Positions 4,954 to 8,487 of a stretch of 8,487 nucleotides of DNA are shown piece by piece (position 1 is the stretch's first letter; each line of letters starts with the position of its first letter). This stretch comes from Chloroflexota bacterium (GTDB lineage: Bacteria; Chloroflexota; UBA5177; JANWHV01): contig JANWHV010000121.1 of NCBI GenBank assembly GCA_025450255.1, positions 1 through 8,487 on the forward strand. Reading direction: 5' to 3'. The notes under the pieces are model-generated. The model was not told the origin of the DNA, made no database searches, and saw nothing but the letters and a program-made list of their open reading frames with translations. A program made the translations under genes and the position numbers.

Positions 4954-7900
4954 CTACGTGCCGATTGTCGCCATGATCGATGCCGCCTGCCCGCTGTCCC
5001 AGTCCGCGCCAGATAGCGCGAAGACCGCCATGGCATCCGTGAGCAGGCGCGAAGCCTCGCGCGACTGGGCGGGCTTACCGAGCATAAGCAATTCCGCAAG
5101 CACCACCTCGGTCCTCGCGGCCTCGACGCCGGCGCCGTGAGACTTCAGGCGCCGGCATGCGTCGTGCAGCAATGACGCGGCCGTGTCGGGCGAGCCTTCC
5201 AGCGCCGCGCACCGTCCCAATAACCTGAGCGCGATCGCCGCGTGGCGGGCCAATAGTACCTCCTCGGCCAAGGCAAGCGCCTCTTCGGCCGCGCGTCGCG
5301 CGGAGGCCGTCCTCGCCAGCGAGATATCCAGCTCAGCCCGCAGCAACAGCGCGTAGACGATGGTTCGATTCGACGCGTGCGTTCGCGCGGCGGCGCCGCC
5401 GTGCTCGATGAAGGCGGCGGCCAGGCGATTGTGTCCCAGGCGGAGGTATATCCGCGCGCCGCCAAGCGCCGCGAGGGCCTCCAGCTCCGCGTAACCCAGT
5501 TTTCGCGACAGGCGACGCGCTCGCCGGCAGTAGTCCCTGGCTCGGGACAGGTCGCCCCGGTCGCACAAGACCTCTGCCAGGTTGTACCATGAGGTGGCCA
5601 TGCCGCCCGGGTCGCCGAGGTCCTCCTTGACCGCCAGGCTGCGAATCTGGCACTCTTCGGCTTCGGCAAGGTTGCCGCGGTAAAGGGCGACGATGCCGAG
5701 ATTGTTCCACGCAGCCCCCATCCCCTGCCGATTGCCCTGTCGTTCATGCGCTTCGAGGCCGCGCCGGTACGAGTCGCTTGCCCGCGGGTACTCACCGCGA
5801 AACAGGGCTATGCTGCCAAGCAGGTTGTGTGCCCGTGCCAGGTCCGGCGCCGCCGGTTGCTCCTGGAGCATCGCGAAGACGGACGCCGCGCTCGCCTCGG
5901 CCTCGACCAGTTTTCCCTGGCGATACTGGACTTCGCCCCTGCACAGCGCGATGCCGGCCGCTATGGCGTTGGCGGCGACGCGGTCGGATTCGCTGTCGGG
6001 GCAAGCGGTCCGGATTGCGCTATCCGCGCTGTACAGGTCGAACAGCGCGCGGTCGTAGTCACCGCGTTTCTCCCAGGTCATGCCCTCCTTTCGCCAAAGT
6101 TCCGCCACCGTGAGCGGGTTCGTCGCATTGGCGCGCGCCATGGCGAACTGGTCGCCCGCGGCCGCGAAGTCGCCATCCAGCAGCCGCTGGTCGCCTATTT
6201 TCTCTTCGAGCCGGGCCAGGTTGTCGGTGGTATTCGGCGAGGCTGAACCCGAATCCATGCCTGCCAGAGTGCTCGCGCGCGCGGCCTGGTAGTGTGTGAT
6301 GGCCCGTGTCGACGCATAGATGGCGGCCGCGCGGTCGCCGGCTCGCTCCTGCCAGGACGCGGCCATGGCGTACTCACTCGTCTGCCCAAAGTGGTACGCG
6401 ATGGTTTCGGTATGCACCTCTTGTCCCCGCGCCACATTGGCGTCTGGGATTCCAGCGGCAAGCGCGTTCGCGGCCAGGAGGTGAGCACGGCGCCGCTGCC
6501 CAGGCAGCAACTCGCCGTACAGCGCGCGTTGCAGCAGCGCGTGCGTGACTTCATAGCGGCCAGGGATAGCCGAATCGACATAGAGCAGGCCCGACGAGAC
6601 AGCCTCATCGAGCGCTTCCTCGCACTCCTGGGCGTCCAGATCGGTGACCTGGGCCAGCAACGCGGTGGTGAAACGAGGCCCAATCACGGCCGCCGCGCGC
6701 AGAACGGATCGACAGCGTATATTCACATGATCGAGCCGCCGCGAGAGCGTTTGGCGAATCGTGGCGGGCAGCAGCGCCCGGCTTTCCAGCATGGCGTCAA
6801 GCCGATCGTCACCGGGCGAGCCGGCAGCCTCGGCGCCCGTCTCGATCAAAGCCAAAAGCTCGCCGATGAAAAAGGGATTGCCGGCGCACTGCGCGTGCAG
6901 CGCCTGAATGTGCGAGTCTGGGAACGACGTACCAAGCCGGCTCTTGACCAGCGCCTCTACATCGCTTGGGCGCAGCCCTTCCAGTGGCACGGTCTCCACG
7001 CTGCCGTCGCGTCCACCCTCCAGCATCATCCCTCGGGCCTGGTGCCCTTCGGGGATGTCGGGCCGCGTGGTAACGAGCATAAGGAGACGCAGGCCGCGGC
7101 AGCGCCGGGTAAGGAAGGCTAGCAGATTGAGCGAGGCATCGTCCGCCCAATGGACGTCTTCCAGGATCAACAGGAGGGGGCGGCTCTCGGCAGCCGCGGT
7201 CAACAGCTTGAGAACAGCGGTCCAGAGGTGCAATCGTTCAGAGCCCGGATTGCCGGCGAAGACCGGCGCCGGCATGCCAAGCTGTGACGACAGCTCAGGC
7301 AACAAGGCGATCGTCGCCTCGGCGCCGAGCAGTTCGCGCCGCAGTGCTTGCCGTGGTCTGCTTGCCGCGTAGGCGTGCAGGGCTTCGGTAAACGGCGCAT
7401 AGGGCAGATCGTATTCGCCTTCGCCGGCACGACCCCACACGACGGTAAATCCGTGTACGGCGCCGAGAACGGACGCCTCCTCGGCCAACCGCGTTTTGCC
7501 GATGCCGACTTCGCCCAACAGGATGACGGCGTGCCCGCGTCCGTCGCGCGCTGCCCGCAGCGCGGTGCGGATACGCTCGATCTCTTGTTCGCGGCCGGCG
7601 AGTGGCCGCCGCTCCCGATCGATTCCGGTTCGCGGCGCCTCTTGCTCGGGTCGCTGTGAGGGTTTCCGCCGCGGCAGCGGTTTTCCCGCCAGCAGTGCGT
7701 TTGCAAGCGCTTCCGTTTCGGGCGCGGGCTGTGCCCGGAACTCCCGTCGGAGCGTCCGCCTTACGGTCTTATACAACCGCAAGGCCTCGACTCTGCGTCC
7801 GGATCGCGCGAGCAGCGCCATCAGGCGGCGCGCGGCCTCCTCGTCGGCGGCATCGTCCTGGAGGATGCGCGAAAGTGTCGCGGCGGCTTCGTCTGGAAGT

Positions 7901-8487
7901 CCGTGCCGCGCACACTCCTCGCTCAGAGCCAGCATCGCCGTGTGCCAGCGCAGCCGAAGCGCTTCACGGGGGACTCCGCACCATTCCGCCGTATCATCCG
8001 GCAGTAGGCTGCCTCCGTAGAGCGCGACCGCGTCGCGCAGGGCGGGCAGTGGATCGGGAGCGTCGCCGATCCGCGCCATGGCGTCCTGGAAGGCATACAG
8101 ATCGACCCAATCGCTCGCCCCTAGCCGCAAGACAAGGCTCTCGCCTTCGCTTTCCACGTAGCGCGACAGGGCGCCATGCGGGAGGTTGGGTTCAAGTGCG
8201 CGCCTCAAGGCGTGCAGCGCGGATGTTAGCACGGCCCGTGCCGAATCCATGTCCCCACGAGTCGAGAGCAAGTTTGCCAGATAGTCGCGGCCCAGGCGCT
8301 GCTTCTCGGCAACCAGGAGCGCCTTCAGGATTACCGTCGCGCCATGACGCCGCCAATCGGCAACCGCGATACCATCGCGCTCGACGCGGAACTGACCGAG
8401 CACCTGGATGCGGAGAGCCGCCGCGCTTGGAGGCTCGCGGTCGGTCGATCGATCCGCCGCGCTTTCACCCGTGGCGGGAAGGGCAGC
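4954..8487 (-). CDS. SARP/AfsR-like regulator: winged helix, BTAD, STAND ATPase and TPR repeats (5' end outside window)
   Basis: This is a multidomain cytoplasmic regulator of at least 1177 residues. Numbering below is from the GTG at 8403. Residues 1-95 are an OmpR-type winged helix, and 98-240 a BTAD helical domain (WVDLYAFQDAM, ALYGGSLLPDD, ALRLYKTVRRTLRREF). Residues 265-540 are a STAND/AAA ATPase with Walker A GEVGIGKT (297-304), Walker B LLLILEDVHWAD (410-421), the sensor strand LMLVTTRP and the GNPFFIGELL motif. From about 680 to the end is a superhelix of TPR units. The clearest are 40 residues apart at 856-970 (NLLGSIALFRGEY, NNLGIVALYRGNL, YNLAEVLCDRGDL). There is no C-terminal LuxR helix-turn-helix. 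The first beta strand, LRIQVLGQFRVERDG, begins before the GTG. The 28 codons from there to the window edge contain no stop and no ATG, GTG or TTG, so the real start is probably outside. It likely couples ligand or protein binding at the TPRs, through nucleotide exchange, to promoter activation. Its targets are unknown; it converges on the protease gene. Confidence 0.92.
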   Translation of the reverse strand, partial: AALPATGESAADRSTDREPPSAAALRIQVLGQFRVERDGIAVADWRRHGATVILKALLVAEKQRLGRDYLANLLSTRGDMDSARAVLTSALHALRRALEPNLPHGALSRYVESEGESLVLRLGASDWVDLYAFQDAMARIGDAPDPLPALRDAVALYGGSLLPDDTAEWCGVPREALRLRWHTAMLALSEECARHGLPDEAAATLSRILQDDAADEEAARRLMALLARSGRRVEALRLYKTVRRTLRREFRAQPAPETEALANALLAGKPLPRRKPSQRPEQEAPRTGIDRERRPLAGREQEIERIRTALRAARDGRGHAVILLGEVGIGKTRLAEEASVLGAVHGFTVVWGRAGEGEYDLPYAPFTEALHAYAASRPRQALRRELLGAEATIALLPELSSQLGMPAPVFAGNPGSERLHLWTAVLKLLTAAAESRPLLLILEDVHWADDASLNLLAFLTRRCRGLRLLMLVTTRPDIPEGHQARGMMLEGGRDGSVETVPLEGLRPSDVEALVKSRLGTSFPDSHIQALHAQCAGNPFFIGELLALIETGAEAAGSPGDDRLDAMLESRALLPATIRQTLSRRLDHVNIRCRSVLRAAAVIGPRFTTALLAQVTDLDAQECEEALDEAVSSGLLYVDSAIPGRYEVTHALLQRALYGELLPGQRRRAHLLAANALAAGIPDANVARGQEVHTETIAYHFGQTSEYAMAASWQERAGDRAAAIYASTRAITHYQAARASTLAGMDSGSASPNTTDNLARLEEKIGDQRLLDGDFAAAGDQFAMARANATNPLTVAELWRKEGMTWEKRGDYDRALFDLYSADSAIRTACPDSESDRVAANAIAAGIALCRGEVQYRQGKLVEAEASAASVFAMLQEQPAAPDLARAHNLLGSIALFRGEYPRASDSYRRGLEAHERQGNRQGMGAAWNNLGIVALYRGNLAEAEECQIRSLAVKEDLGDPGGMATSWYNLAEVLCDRGDLSRARDYCRRARRLSRKLGYAELEALAALGGARIYLRLGHNRLAAAFIEHGGAAARTHASNRTIVYALLLRAELDISLARTASARRAAEEALALAEEVLLARHAAIALRLLGRCAALEGSPDTAASLLHDACRRLKSHGAGVEAARTEVVLAELLMLGKPAQSREASRLLTDAMAVFALSGADWDSGQAASIMATIGT

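Noticed and set aside
5333..5795. Tandem DNA repeats in the TPR region of the regulator
   Set aside because: The 40-residue periodicity is seen at protein level only. The DNA copies are too diverged to count as nucleotide repeats.
6292..7122. Plus-strand open frame of 276 codons inside the regulator gene
   Set aside because: It is antisense to the STAND ATPase motifs of the regulator. Its composition is that of a shadow frame and it has no ribosome binding site.
1..8487. Mobile element, tRNA/rRNA or CRISPR array
   Set aside because: I saw no transposase or integrase motifs, no cloverleaf-like segments, no regularly spaced repeats and no clear change of base composition along the window.

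Overview
The window is a GC-rich stretch of bacterial chromosome carrying six protein-coding genes. I see no RNA genes, insertion sequences, phage genes or CRISPR array. The gene set suggests a GC-rich soil or thermophile-type bacterium, most likely Chloroflexota (Thermomicrobia-like) or less likely Actinomycetota. It includes a very large BTAD/STAND/TPR regulator, an L,D-transpeptidase with Ig-like repeats, a CapA-like protein and leaderless or non-ATG starts. This placement is inference from gene content and style only.

Left block (1-2984, minus strand): three genes read right to left with gaps of 61 and 42 nt and no clear terminator between them. They are a secreted L,D-transpeptidase (YkuD domain, SHGCVN active site) with three Ig-like repeats, then a secreted CapA/PgsA-type metallophosphatase-fold protein, then the N-terminal third of aspartate carbamoyltransferase (pyrB), which runs off the left edge. 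They look like one transcription unit linking envelope genes to pyrimidine synthesis.

Centre (2985-3202): a divergent intergenic region of about 200 bp. It holds a good extended -10 promoter (TGCTACAAT) facing the transpeptidase, with a small inverted repeat lying on it. It also holds the strong ribosome binding site of the rightward genes.

Right-facing pair (3203-4926, plus strand): a GAF-domain protein with a short N-terminal coiled coil and a helical tail but no recognisable output domain. Its stop codon overlaps (TGATG) the start of a compact subtilisin-family (S8) protease with no signal peptide and no propeptide. This coupled sensor plus intracellular protease pair is the least ordinary part of the window.

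Right block (4954-8487, minus strand): one very long gene converging on the protease with only 27 nt between the stop codons. It encodes a SARP/AfsR-like regulator: winged helix, BTAD, STAND-type ATPase and TPR array. Its reading frame is still open at the right edge without any upstream start codon in view, so its first residues are probably outside the window.
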